64,000 nucleotides of DNA from Clostridiales bacterium (GTDB lineage Bacteria; Bacillota; Clostridia; Lachnospirales; Lachnospiraceae), in contig JAATFT010000079.1 of assembly GCA_015655075.1 (NCBI GenBank), positions 1 to 64,000 of the forward strand. The letters are read 5' to 3'. A program made the position numbers and the translations under genes. Positions 26,280 through 36,140 of this stretch are shown here, piece by piece; position 1 is the first letter of the stretch; the number at the start of each line of letters is the position of its first letter. The notes beneath the pieces were generated by a model that did no database searches, was not told the DNA's origin, and was given only the letters and a program-made list of their open reading frames with translations.

Positions 26280-26795
26280 ATGAATTCATTCAGCAAAATA
26301 ATTGCTTTCATACTTGCAGCCGTTATAATGTTTCTCAGCCCATTATTATATATGGCACAGAAACAGGATGCAATCAGTCAAATTTATATATCAAATGAAA
26401 CAACAAAATTTGTTGACAATATAAAAAACATAGGATTTTTAAATCGTGAGATGTATATGGATTTTGTCAGTAAAATTGATAATACCAATAATTTATATAA
26501 TATAGAGATTTTGCACAGCCATAAAATTGTCGAGCCATTATATGATGAAAACACAGATACATTTTTAAATGATTTTAACACTTATTACGGAAACACCTAT
26601 CACGACGAGATTTTGAAAACTTTTGACCAGGGAGAAGAGTATTACTTTTCACAGGGAGATTATATATCCGTTACAGTTGTAAATCGTACCAGAACCCTGG
26701 CTACAAAGCTGATGGAACTATTCTATTCATCGGATATTCCCAACGAACAGATATTGGTTACTTACGGAGGTTTGATACGAGATGAAGCTGACTAA
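26280..26795 (+). CDS. Pseudopilin-like membrane-anchored protein
   Basis: 171 residues. N-terminal membrane helix (residues 5-25) followed by an Asp/Asn/Tyr-rich extracytoplasmic domain. In shape it matches TadE/TadG-like minor pilins, though a prepilin site is not clear. GAAGGGAGATA precedes the ATG. It overlaps the next gene by 14 bases. Confidence 0.5.
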   Translation: MNSFSKIIAFILAAVIMFLSPLLYMAQKQDAISQIYISNETTKFVDNIKNIGFLNREMYMDFVSKIDNTNNLYNIEILHSHKIVEPLYDENTDTFLNDFNTYYGNTYHDEILKTFDQGEEYYFSQGDYISVTVVNRTRTLATKLMELFYSSDIPNEQILVTYGGLIRDEAD

Positions 26796-27765
26796 TCTTG
26801 CATTACTTTTTTTTATCCTGGAGCTCTCAGTATTTACCATATTTGATATGCGTATAAATAATTTAACAGCAATAACAAATAAAAAAATAGAATATAACAA
26901 AGCGCTTGATAGTGCCATTGATGACGGTATCGTGGATTTAGTGGAAGTCGATAGTAAACGGGACCTTATATTAAATAAAGAAATTGCCGTGAATCAGTTT
27001 TATGAGTCTCTTTATGCAAACTTTGGAGTTATCGGCAACGGTATTTTAGAGGAGCGTTTAAAGGCGTATATTCCAGTTATATTAGTGACAGATACGGATG
27101 GGTTCTATATTTACTATTCGGACGCCTATGAAGTAAATAAAGAGGTTTTAATCACCCAGAGATGGAGTGAAAAAATACCATTTTCCTATGGGGAAAACAA
27201 TCTGGTTTATAGCTTTACTTTAGGAAATTATATAACTATATATGATAAATCTGCCGCTTCTGTTTATGAAGGTGATTATCACGATTTAAAGAACCGATTT
27301 CCGGATTCGATATTGGCGGATGATGAAATATTTGATACTGTCAGGAGAAATGCCATTATCAGCAAAATCGAAGAAAAAATGAATTTTTATATTAATCAAC
27401 ATAACGATATTGCTTACCAATTTGGAATAACCTATCAATTTTGGCTTCCGCAAATTGATAAAACAGACTGGTACAGAACAATGGATGACGTCAGTATGCT
27501 GGTTATATTCCAAGGCTATCCCTACAATGCAGCAAGTCTGGATACCTATAATCGTTACGCCTTGGGAGGTGCGAGAATTAAGAAATCAAAAGTTTATTAT
27601 ATAACTGCTGAAAACGGATTGAAATATTACCATAAAGATAATTGCAGGCATTTAAACGGTGACTACTCAAACGCTGCCAATTTAAACGGTACCGGAGTAA
27701 GTTACTATACAAAGGAAGAATGCGCCCTGGAAGGAGCTTTCCCATGCCCGGCTTGTAATCCATAA
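26782..27765 (+). CDS. Membrane-anchored protein with C-terminal zinc-site motif
   Basis: 327 residues. An N-terminal hydrophobic helix (about 5-22) leads into a long extracytoplasmic domain. The last about 45 residues carry YYHKDNCRHL...KEECALEGAFPCPACNP, i.e. His-x4-Cys and Cys-x2-Cys spacing. This resembles the small Ada-like zinc fold appended to secreted nucleases and surface proteins. It is last in the pseudopilin series, so a tip or adhesin-like part is possible. The start overlaps the upstream gene; GGAGG lies about 12 bases before the ATG. Confidence 0.55.
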   Translation: MKLTNLALLFFILELSVFTIFDMRINNLTAITNKKIEYNKALDSAIDDGIVDLVEVDSKRDLILNKEIAVNQFYESLYANFGVIGNGILEERLKAYIPVILVTDTDGFYIYYSDAYEVNKEVLITQRWSEKIPFSYGENNLVYSFTLGNYITIYDKSAASVYEGDYHDLKNRFPDSILADDEIFDTVRRNAIISKIEEKMNFYINQHNDIAYQFGITYQFWLPQIDKTDWYRTMDDVSMLVIFQGYPYNAASLDTYNRYALGGARIKKSKVYYITAENGLKYYHKDNCRHLNGDYSNAANLNGTGVSYYTKEECALEGAFPCPACNP

Positions 27766-28132
27766 AAAAATATTAATAAAAGATATCATAAAGTTATTAA
27801 ATGATTGACGGATTTGTGCTTGAGGTGGTAATATTTGTATATCGTTATGTGCCATAATATAGAAATTCAAAAGAACAGAGTTTATTTTTACATAGAAATA
27901 ATGTAGTTCAGATTGGGTCGGATAATTAAGTTCATTAAGCATTAAGATATATGCAGATTAAGCTACATAGAAATTAATCGATTGAATTATATAGAAACAC
28001 ATATCTATAAATTATTGCTATAAAATAATAAGATTTATTATAATTTAAAACCAGGAGAATAAGGGAAAAATTTATTAATTCTTAAAATATGGCTGGATAA
28101 TGAAGGAAGATAAAGGGAGGAAAGAAAAAACA
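27766..28132. other. AT-rich leader region before the SLH-like gene
   Basis: No gene seen. A promoter candidate lies at 27805-27834, leaving an untranslated leader of about 290 bases. In it the motif ATAGAAA recurs four times (near 27858, 27892, 27966 and 27990). Its meaning is unknown. Confidence 0.45.
27805..27834 (+). promoter_or_regulatory. Candidate promoter for SLH-like/large secreted protein operon
   Basis: TTGACG at 27805-27810, an 18-base spacer and TAATAT at 27829-27834. This would separate the two surface-protein genes from the Tad operon. Confidence 0.5.
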
Positions 28133-29374
28133 ATGAAAAGGCAAAAATTAAGTTTATTATTTATTATCGTGATATTAGCAACAACAATTTTAATACCAGC
28201 TTCATCTACATCCGCGGCTACGAGCAGTAAAATCAGACTTTATAATTTTATCAAATTAACGGTACAGGCCCTTAACCTGGAAGTGGAAACCGGTGGAACA
28301 AGCCCATACTTAAATGCCGCATTGAAAGCCGGCATTGTTAAGAACGGGGATTTTTCAAGCTACACCCAATATACCACTAGGACGGATGCCGCCGTTATTG
28401 TGAACCGGGCGGACGAATATCTTCATGAAAATGCCGTAGATGCGGATTTACTTAATACTGTCCTGAAAGAGCGTATCTCTGATATATCCAAAATAGCAAA
28501 GGACAAAAGGGAAGCCGTTGCTAAAGTCTATGCAAAAGGTTTTTTCAAAGGTTACAGCAACGGCTATTACAACAAGAGCCGGGAATTTCGTGGAAATGAT
28601 GATATAACCACTTCCGGGGCAAAAGGTGTTATAGCAATGCTTAAGAACACCAAAAAAAGAGCAAAATTAAGTCCTGACGGCCAGTTGATCAGGACAACCA
28701 ATCTTCCTAAAAATGCAGAAGATTATGAATACATTCTTGCTACTTATCCAAATTCGTTTTATGAAATGAAGTTTATGTATCAAAGAGCAAAATATTATTA
28801 TGAACCGGTAGTGGGTGAGGATTATGCAAGTCCTACGAAAATAAAGACAACTATGGATTGGTTGGAAACTGATTCAGATGGTAAGTGTATTTATGTAGAT
28901 GATTGGATTGATAAAATAGAGCTGAATTTAAAGACCAGGCTAAATGTAGATTACCGTACTGTTGATACTACTTGGTTGAACAATTTAAGGAGTACCTATT
29001 TTGTTTTTAATAATGCGGAGTTGGATAAGGATACAACGGATAATATTAAAGAGTATATTCAGACAGTGAAAAAAAATAAAATAGTCATTAAAAGCTTTGT
29101 GATTACCGTAGAACCTTCTACTATGTATTTTACTTCTGGTTATTATGTACGTGCATATGTAAAATTTAAGGTTTCCTTCTCAGGAAACAAGATGGAGCAG
29201 GAAGATTTATTTTATGGCCGTACCATAAAAATGTATAATTTAAAAAAAGATAAGTGGTTTACCGGGGTATATGATATTGAATTAGGCACGAGAAATGGAA
29301 GTAGTAATGGCAGTGATTTTGCAGTATCGGATGATTCTTTAAATGATTATTTTTACAAGGAAGAAAATAATTAA
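28133..29374 (+). CDS. Secreted SLH-like repeat protein
   Basis: About 413 residues from ATG 28133 (GGGAGG upstream; an upstream in-frame ATG lacks a site). A signal peptide (MKRQKLSLLFIIVILATTILIPASSTSAA, shown here in part by its features: basic head, hydrophobic core, A-x-A end near residue 28) is followed by two SLH-like units: ALKAGIVKNG...TRTDAAVIVNRADEYL and VYAKGFFKGYSNG...TTSGAKGVIAML. SLH domains bind cell-wall polymers. The C-terminal half has no recognised family. It is 9 bases from the next gene, suggesting a joint surface role with the Tad apparatus. Confidence 0.7.
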   Translation: MKRQKLSLLFIIVILATTILIPASSTSAATSSKIRLYNFIKLTVQALNLEVETGGTSPYLNAALKAGIVKNGDFSSYTQYTTRTDAAVIVNRADEYLHENAVDADLLNTVLKERISDISKIAKDKREAVAKVYAKGFFKGYSNGYYNKSREFRGNDDITTSGAKGVIAMLKNTKKRAKLSPDGQLIRTTNLPKNAEDYEYILATYPNSFYEMKFMYQRAKYYYEPVVGEDYASPTKIKTTMDWLETDSDGKCIYVDDWIDKIELNLKTRLNVDYRTVDTTWLNNLRSTYFVFNNAELDKDTTDNIKEYIQTVKKNKIVIKSFVITVEPSTMYFTSGYYVRAYVKFKVSFSGNKMEQEDLFYGRTIKMYNLKKDKWFTGVYDIELGTRNGSSNGSDFAVSDDSLNDYFYKEENN

Positions 29375-29383
29375 GGAGCGTAA

Positions 29384-32300
29384 ATGAGCAGTAGAAAAAG
29401 AGCTAAAAAACTTGTTACAGTAATCATATTTTTAATTTTAATCTTAGTACAGATTAAATATGTTCAGGCTGAAAAGCCAGATGTTAAAATAGATGATGGC
29501 ATATTAACTTTTAAAACCATAGATAAAAAAGCGACCACTACAACCAGGTGGAAAACAGTCGGCTTTACTATCTGCAAGCAGAATACAGGGGGATATCCCA
29601 GACAGGATACAGACGGAAATACCAAAACAAAGGATTATGCTACGGTATGGCTAGATGATAATGCTAAGACAGAAATTGACATAGGTGATGGACAAGTACA
29701 AGTAACTTTTAATGTTAGCGAAGATGCCATTAATGAAGCCTTAAGTAAATGCGGATTGGGAAAAATAGTAAAAGATGGTGATGCCATTTATTTAAACGGG
29801 ATCTTTCATGTACTGCATGGTGAGGAAGAGGAAGACACCAATTATTACGACTGGAAGGGGGAACATGGAATTGCCGATGCAGAAAATTGGGCTTCTGGAG
29901 CTTCTGATTTCCAAGACCATTTTAATGTCCCGGTCATCTATAATACAGCACAGACCTATCCTATTTCCATCGAAAGATGGCTGTATCATTCTTCCGGAAA
30001 TGAACAGTACAATGAAACATCTTATACCAAACAGAAAAAAAATACAGAATTTACTACAAACAATTCTAAAATACAGACTTCCATTGTTGACGGGGATGAT
30101 ACTTATTACCTTTACCGGACATATTACATAAACTTAAGTAGTCCAACGAAAAAATTGGGTAACAAGAAAACGGAAATAAATCCTTATGTCTTCGAGTCAG
30201 AATATTATAGTGCACTAGCATCCATACAGAATCAGGCATATACCGTTCCATGGAAAGGCATAAAAATTGTGGCAATGTACCGGAGGTTTGCAACACCAGA
30301 CGAGACTTCGGACATGGAAACCAAAGAGCGTGATTTTGAGGAATATGACACTGAAGCTGTCCTGTTGGCTGACAGCCGGGGAAATGAAGCCTATGATGTT
30401 CAAGAGGGCATACCAGGAACGGAACCCCTTTATGCGGATGTCTTTACTAACGAATATTTATCAGCATATAGCTTTGTAAAAAAATCCGGAACAAAAATGT
30501 ACCGGGTAAATGTAAAGAAAACCTATAGATTGACTTGGACAGAGACTACTACAAGTACAGATGCAGCAGGAAATATGACAATGGAAACGGAACATAAATC
30601 TGATACGGAAACAGTGATAAAGACTTATTACATGGAAAGACCTTATTCCTATTGGTTTATTGATTCCCTGGCTGTCTATGGCCTTGATAATGCGGTCATA
30701 GAAAATACTGCTCTTCCTGGTGGAAGTGTCACGCTCTCACCTTCCGGATATTCTTCCCCAACGGTGGAATATATTCACGGTGAGGAGGAAAGCGACCACA
30801 TCACAGAGCCGGAAGTAAAGGACATTACCCTGTCCAGTGAAACCATTAGTGGAGGTTCATCACGGCCAGATGTTCCGGATGAAAGCTTTCAGTCTGATGC
30901 AGAGGAAAGTGTAGGTAATATCATATGTAAGAATGACAGCTTGGTATTTAACGGTGAAATAATCATGTCTGACGAAGAACAGGAAGAAGAGACGGAAGAT
31001 CCTGCAGAGATTCCGGAAAGTTCGCATATAAGGGAAAATGTGTTATATCGATCCGGTCTGGTAATCCCTGCAGAGACAGCAAATGAAGAATATGAAACTA
31101 CCGGAACAGTAACTTATAAGCCGATTGAAGAATTTAACCTGGACACGGATACGGAATATGAGATAGAGGATATAAACGGCGTTGTAGTACATACCCCGAC
31201 TGTTTGCGATGCACAAGTTCAGAATAATATCCAGGATAATCAGATGTTGAATCCGGATACAAGCAGGGCATCCCTGGTACTTGACCGGCCCTTCTATGTG
31301 GCATTACCTACAGAGGGAAACCACAGGGATATATTAGGTTACGGCTATCAGGATTATAAAAAGTATATTGCATCCAGGCAGGTAAAATTCCCGTTTGACG
31401 TTTATAAGGGTTCTTCCAAAAGCGGAACTATTGTAAAGAAAAATACATGGACAAGCGTAGCTGCAAACACACAATTTTACCTTCCAACCTGGGCAGACGA
31501 GGGGAAGTATACCATCCAGTTTAGGAGTACCGCCATAAATTCGTCGGCCAATAACGGAAGTTCCCAGACGGAGAGCCTGGCTAATACCGAGTTAGAAAAT
31601 TATGTGGCCACCGATACCGTAAAAGTGGAAGTATCCGGCCGGATTTATGGATTAAACCTTTATGATATATCCGATTACCCTATCTGGGAAGATGTATTTC
31701 GGATTCCTAATTCTTTAGCTTTAACCGGATTTAAATATACTGTTGGTGATAAAGACGAAAATGGAGATAGTAACGGCCAAAAATCAAAATATACTCTGGC
31801 ACTTGTAAATGGATCACATCCGAAGTATCTAAATATTGGTGCAATTAAGACCGGGTACGTAACCAGGTTTTCCTTACAGACAGTCGGAAATATGTACGGA
31901 GAAAATGACTACATCCGGATTAAGCCTACCTTCTATTATGTGGACAGTACAGGGAAGAATCGGCAGGAAGTCGATATTTACTATTCTGAAACTTTTAATG
32001 GGAAGAAAAACATTATGGTAAAGATGGGCAGTGAATTAGATCTAGAGAATAATAAGAGCCTAAGGACCGGTGATCCCTATCTGGCAATACCGGAAGGAGC
32101 CTTGAAACAAACGGCCTATTATAAGGGTGTTTCATTGAAAGACTGGAAAGCTCAGATAAGAAACGTATTTACTTATACCAATATTATGATACCGGAGAGC
32201 TTAAGGACATTTGTTGGTTACATAGCCGATGTTCCAAACAGCGTTACCGAAAAAGAGGTTGCGCAGAGCGTTCAGAACTGGTACGCAGAGTATTACCTTC

Positions 32301-32635
32301 CCAGTGAAATTCATGTGGCGCCAAAAGACTTTGATATAAAAGATTACGTCAAATATAACGGCGGATTAAATTACAAGGAAAATTTCTGGCTGCAAGGCGG
32401 ATATGTGATTGTAAATTTTCAGAGTGAGACAGTCCAAAATGGAGAAAGGCATTTAAGTTATATTAATAGTGACAACGCAGCAAAAGGCTACTGTAATATG
32501 TGGAAACGAGAAGGGTATCAATATAAAAAAAACGATTATAAAGGAAATGAATTTAATTTTTCAGATGGTGATTATGCCTTATATTATGCGGACAAATCTG
32601 CATCAAAGGACTATATTTCAGCAGGAACTCATTAG
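29384..32635 (+). CDS. Large secreted protein, 1083 aa, unknown function
   Basis: A signal peptide-like N-terminus (basic RKRAKKL, hydrophobic core to about residue 28, QAE end) starts a polar protein with many Tyr, Thr and acidic residues, typical of beta-rich surface proteins. Residues about 470-560 form an acidic, low-complexity linker (many Glu/Ser). No LPXTG sorting signal, SLH unit or C-terminal membrane helix is visible, so attachment must be indirect. A TAAGGAG site precedes the ATG. Being next to Tad genes suggests a secreted or pilus-associated product; not recognised. Confidence 0.6.
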   Translation: MSSRKRAKKLVTVIIFLILILVQIKYVQAEKPDVKIDDGILTFKTIDKKATTTTRWKTVGFTICKQNTGGYPRQDTDGNTKTKDYATVWLDDNAKTEIDIGDGQVQVTFNVSEDAINEALSKCGLGKIVKDGDAIYLNGIFHVLHGEEEEDTNYYDWKGEHGIADAENWASGASDFQDHFNVPVIYNTAQTYPISIERWLYHSSGNEQYNETSYTKQKKNTEFTTNNSKIQTSIVDGDDTYYLYRTYYINLSSPTKKLGNKKTEINPYVFESEYYSALASIQNQAYTVPWKGIKIVAMYRRFATPDETSDMETKERDFEEYDTEAVLLADSRGNEAYDVQEGIPGTEPLYADVFTNEYLSAYSFVKKSGTKMYRVNVKKTYRLTWTETTTSTDAAGNMTMETEHKSDTETVIKTYYMERPYSYWFIDSLAVYGLDNAVIENTALPGGSVTLSPSGYSSPTVEYIHGEEESDHITEPEVKDITLSSETISGGSSRPDVPDESFQSDAEESVGNIICKNDSLVFNGEIIMSDEEQEEETEDPAEIPESSHIRENVLYRSGLVIPAETANEEYETTGTVTYKPIEEFNLDTDTEYEIEDINGVVVHTPTVCDAQVQNNIQDNQMLNPDTSRASLVLDRPFYVALPTEGNHRDILGYGYQDYKKYIASRQVKFPFDVYKGSSKSGTIVKKNTWTSVAANTQFYLPTWADEGKYTIQFRSTAINSSANNGSSQTESLANTELENYVATDTVKVEVSGRIYGLNLYDISDYPIWEDVFRIPNSLALTGFKYTVGDKDENGDSNGQKSKYTLALVNGSHPKYLNIGAIKTGYVTRFSLQTVGNMYGENDYIRIKPTFYYVDSTGKNRQEVDIYYSETFNGKKNIMVKMGSELDLENNKSLRTGDPYLAIPEGALKQTAYYKGVSLKDWKAQIRNVFTYTNIMIPESLRTFVGYIADVPNSVTEKEVAQSVQNWYAEYYLPSEIHVAPKDFDIKDYVKYNGGLNYKENFWLQGGYVIVNFQSETVQNGERHLSYINSDNAAKGYCNMWKREGYQYKKNDYKGNEFNFSDGDYALYYADKSASKDYISAGTH

Positions 32636-32708
32636 AGGAACGAAATAATAGTAACTAAAAAAATTTTTTGAATAAAAAATGTCATTTTTTAAAATTCTTT
32701 ACTATACT

Positions 32709-32739
32709 AAAGTGCAAGATTATAATTATCTTGCACTTT
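32709..32739 (+). terminator. Perfect 12-bp hairpin after the secreted protein gene
   Basis: AAAGTGCAAGAT at 32709-32720 and ATCTTGCACTTT at 32728-32739 pair perfectly around 7 bases. It lies 74 bases past the stop; the T-rich tail is short, so termination strength is uncertain. Confidence 0.5.
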
Positions 32740-32967
32740 AAGTTCGCATTTGAAAAATCCTGATATATTAATTTCACTGAATTTTCAACAATTCATTGTT
32801 ATGTGTATCCGAGAATCCAGGTTAAAGCGATTTGACTGATTAAGCCCATGGAAAAAATCATTACGGTTAACTATATTTTAAAAATAATAAAAAAACTTTA
32901 ACTTAATATATTATGTTCCGATTTGTACAATTTTTATAAGATAAATTCTAATAGAATAAATAAAGAC

Positions 32968-33025
32968 AAAGACGTCTGTCATGACTGGATACAGGGCAGA
33001 CGTCTTTAGATTTATTTAGAAATCT
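32968..33025 (+). promoter_or_regulatory. Two leader hairpins before the Ntn peptidase
   Basis: AAAGACGTCTG (32968-32978) pairs with CAGACGTCTTT (32997-33007). Directly after it, AGATTT (33008-33013) pairs with AAATCT (33020-33025). The second hairpin ends two bases before the AAGGAG site. The pair could end upstream transcription or control the island's first gene. The first stem resembles that at 606-642. Confidence 0.45.
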
Positions 33026-33042
33026 TTAAGGAGAAAATGGAT

Positions 33043-34350
33043 ATGTGTGATACTGTTTGCATACCGAATCAATTAACATATAATGGTTTCACGCTATTTG
33101 CAAAGAATAGCGACAGACCGTGTAATGAGGCCCAATACTATGTGTATGTACCGGCAAAAGATTATACAAAGGGTTCTAAAGTACGCTGTACCTATATGGA
33201 AATTGATCAGATAAAACATACGAATGCAATAATTCTTAGCAAACCTCATTGGATTTGGGGCGGAGAAATGGGTACCAATGAATTTGGTGTTACGATTGGT
33301 AATGAGGCGTTGTGGACAAAGTCTCCTTATGAAGATAAAGGGCTGCTTGGAATGGATCTTTTAAGACTTGCATTGGAACGGAGCAAGACAGCAGAAGATG
33401 CGTTTCAGATCCTTATAGACCTGTTGGAAAAACATAAGCAGGGCGGTAATTGCATCAAAAACGGTATTTCCGAATATCATAATGGTTTTATCATATGTGA
33501 CCATAAAGAAGCCTGGGTACTGGAAACATCAGGTAAATACTGGATTGCAGAGAAGATAAAAGGAATCCGTCCGTTATCGAATGTTTTAAGTATAGAGAAA
33601 TATGACAGAATTCATTCTGAAGCAATTAAAAATGCCGTGGAGAACGGATGGTGCAAAAGCGAAAAGAATTTTTTGTGGAGCAATGATTATCTTGATCACT
33701 TTAGCCCGTTCAATATGGGCGCTGTTTTAAGAAGCGGATGTATAAGAAGAAATGCCTCTATTGAAAATAAAGCAAAAGTGGAGGATTTAATTACAGCATT
33801 AAGGAGCCATAATGGTCTTAGCTTAGATGAGGCATATACAAGTGCACCATGTATGCATGCCGGAGATAAAAGCCCATGGAAAAGCAATGCAACTTTAATA
33901 GCAGAGATTGAAAAGGACCATGTAGCTTATTGGGGAACCGGAATGTCAACCCCTTGTGCCGCCCCGATGAAACCGTTTTGGTTCGATGCATTTCCGGATA
34001 ATCTGATTTACGCTTATGATGATCAGGAAAAAGCATTAAGCGATTGGTATTACAGGGAGCAGATCAGCCGTTTTATTACAGCCGGAAAGATCGATGAAAA
34101 CGTATACCAGGATGAAATGCATGTTATGGAAAAACAATGGATGACTGAGTATAAAACAGTTAAGTCGGCCAGTCAAAAAAAGAGGCAGGCATTTTGTAAC
34201 AGAGTATCAAAAGAAGAACAAACATTTATAGAAAAATGGATTGCGATAGGTGAAGCAGGCCATGCGAACTATAAAGGAAGTAACGAATACCAGTCCTGGT
34301 GGAAGGAACAAAACAGAGAATTAGGTCAAGACAGGCAGATATTTTATTAA
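33043..34350 (+). CDS. C69-family Ntn peptidase (secernin/dipeptidase-like)
   Basis: About 435 residues of the Ntn-hydrolase family C69 (PepD dipeptidases, secernins). In this family the N-terminal Cys is the nucleophile. ATG 33043 gives Met-Cys-Asp-Thr; AAGGAG lies 9 bases ahead of it but only 3 ahead of the ATG at 33037, so I chose 33043. Family-like marks are LFAKNSDRP near residue 19, EFGVTIGNEA near 87 and HKEAWVLETSG near 159. No signal peptide, so cytosolic. It heads the catabolic island and may cleave an imported peptide or amide. Confidence 0.85.
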   Translation: MCDTVCIPNQLTYNGFTLFAKNSDRPCNEAQYYVYVPAKDYTKGSKVRCTYMEIDQIKHTNAIILSKPHWIWGGEMGTNEFGVTIGNEALWTKSPYEDKGLLGMDLLRLALERSKTAEDAFQILIDLLEKHKQGGNCIKNGISEYHNGFIICDHKEAWVLETSGKYWIAEKIKGIRPLSNVLSIEKYDRIHSEAIKNAVENGWCKSEKNFLWSNDYLDHFSPFNMGAVLRSGCIRRNASIENKAKVEDLITALRSHNGLSLDEAYTSAPCMHAGDKSPWKSNATLIAEIEKDHVAYWGTGMSTPCAAPMKPFWFDAFPDNLIYAYDDQEKALSDWYYREQISRFITAGKIDENVYQDEMHVMEKQWMTEYKTVKSASQKKRQAFCNRVSKEEQTFIEKWIAIGEAGHANYKGSNEYQSWWKEQNRELGQDRQIFY

Positions 34351-34474
34351 GAATTTTACAAAAATACTTGCTCTGCAAAAGTTAAGACAAATACATATCT
34401 TCTCATCTGAAAGCTCAGATACACTTGAGAATGTATGGCATTTATCTATATAAATTAAAATAGGAGGAATATAT

Positions 34475-36112
34475 ATGAAGAAGAGAATTTTAGGTTTAAT
34501 TCTTGTTTGTTCTATGGCAGCTGCATCATTGACCGGATGCGGACAAGCTGCCGAGAGTGAAAGAACTGCAGATGATGCAGCTGAAACTTCAGCTGAAGCC
34601 ATATTGGATCAGTCAGATTTATCAGCAGCAAAGTCAAGTACAGGAAAAGGAACAAAAGTTGCAGGTGATGGCAAAAGAGAAGATAGCATCGTATTATTGA
34701 CATCAGAAAACTGGGTTGGTACCTGGGATCCCTGTAATCATACTTCGATTTTTGGTGCCAATGTTCAAAACTTAGTTTTTGACCATCTTGTTGAATTAGA
34801 TCCGGATACCTATGAAATCGTACCGGGACTGGCAAAAGAGTGGAAGTATGAAGGAAATACACTGGTAATGAATCTGAGAGAAGGAATAAAGTTCCATGAC
34901 GGAACTGATTTTACTGCTGAAGATGCAAAATATTCTCTGGACAGACATTGCGATCCTTCAAGTGCTGTAAGCAATATTTGGCTGGAACCGATTGTAACAA
35001 AAACAGTCGATGATTATACAATAGAAATTTCTACCGAGTCAGGAAAACCCTTAGCAAGTCTTTTGAGTATCTTATATTACGTCTGTATGACTTCTTCAGA
35101 GGATGATGCTGAGGCTCTTAAAACTCATTTGAATGGTACCGGATATTATAAATTTAATGATTATTCAGATAACACTCTTTATTTAGAAGCGAATGAAGAA
35201 TACTGGGGCGGCGCACCAGCAATTAAGAATGTTGAATGGAAATATGTAAGTGATTCTGCGACAAGATTAGCGGCACTTCAATCAGGAGAAGCTGATTTGA
35301 CAGAACGTGTAGATTCGGAGCAAGTCGCAGCATTAAACGAATATTCTGATATTGAATCCCGGAAAGTAACAACTACGGAACTTAAACATTTTATTTTTAA
35401 ATTTGGTTCTGAAATTATGAATGAAGATTTAGTCCGGCAGGCAATTGCTTATGCGATTGATAAGGATACAATTGTTAATGATATTATGGGAGATTTGGCA
35501 GCACCGACAGATTCAATGGTCGCAGCCAGCAGCTTAGGGTATGCACCGGCAGAAGGCCAGATTACTTATGACCCGGAAAAAGCAAAAGAATTACTGGAAG
35601 AAGCAGGATATCCAAACGGAGAAGGGCTGCCTGAAATCCGTTACGCAACAAGTAACGGATTCTATCCAAAGACAAAAGAATATGGAGAATATATTGTTGC
35701 ATGTTTAAATGCAGTCGGTATTAATGTAAAATTTGATGTTATGGAAACTTCAGCATGGAATGACATACTCTACCTTGAAGACTCTACCGATGCAATTGAC
35801 TGTGGATGGATGTGTCAGATTTTAGATCCGGACCAAAAATTATTAATGTGGTACAAGACAAAAGGGATTATTTCCTGGGTGAGTGATCCTGAAATTGATG
35901 CCGTTTTAGAGAAAGAAGCCAGAGAATTGGATGTAGATGCAAGAGCAAAAATACTCAAAGAAGAAGTATATCCGACGATTGCGGCAAAAGTATGTGACGT
36001 ACCTTTATTCCAATCCGTATTAATTTATGGAATTAACACAAGAGTGGAAGGAATAAAAACGTTAGCAAATAATGCAATTTATCTGAAGGATGCTAAAATT
36101 GTATCAAAATAA
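34475..36112 (+). CDS. Family-5 substrate-binding lipoprotein (DppA/OppA-like)
   Basis: 545 residues. The lipobox LTGC puts the lipidated Cys at residue 22, after a basic, hydrophobic signal. A Ser/Ala-rich linker follows, then the SBP family-5 fold (NLREGIKFHDGTDFTAEDAKYSL near residue 130, VRQAIAYAIDKD near 324, YDPEKAKELLEEAGYP near 363). These proteins deliver peptides, nickel or other compounds, including opines, to an ABC importer. AGGAGG precedes the ATG. The four transporter genes follow in order. Confidence 0.93.
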   Translation: MKKRILGLILVCSMAAASLTGCGQAAESERTADDAAETSAEAILDQSDLSAAKSSTGKGTKVAGDGKREDSIVLLTSENWVGTWDPCNHTSIFGANVQNLVFDHLVELDPDTYEIVPGLAKEWKYEGNTLVMNLREGIKFHDGTDFTAEDAKYSLDRHCDPSSAVSNIWLEPIVTKTVDDYTIEISTESGKPLASLLSILYYVCMTSSEDDAEALKTHLNGTGYYKFNDYSDNTLYLEANEEYWGGAPAIKNVEWKYVSDSATRLAALQSGEADLTERVDSEQVAALNEYSDIESRKVTTTELKHFIFKFGSEIMNEDLVRQAIAYAIDKDTIVNDIMGDLAAPTDSMVAASSLGYAPAEGQITYDPEKAKELLEEAGYPNGEGLPEIRYATSNGFYPKTKEYGEYIVACLNAVGINVKFDVMETSAWNDILYLEDSTDAIDCGWMCQILDPDQKLLMWYKTKGIISWVSDPEIDAVLEKEARELDVDARAKILKEEVYPTIAAKVCDVPLFQSVLIYGINTRVEGIKTLANNAIYLKDAKIVSK

Positions 36113-36140
36113 ACATAGATAAATAGATGGCAAAAAATGC

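Larger units (their letters stand above)
32636..33042. other. Intergenic region with two hairpins
   Basis: No gene is seen between the large secreted protein and the Ntn peptidase. The hairpins at 32709-32739 and 32968-33007 are listed separately. Otherwise AT-rich; the peptidase promoter must lie here but I cannot fix it. Confidence 0.5.
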
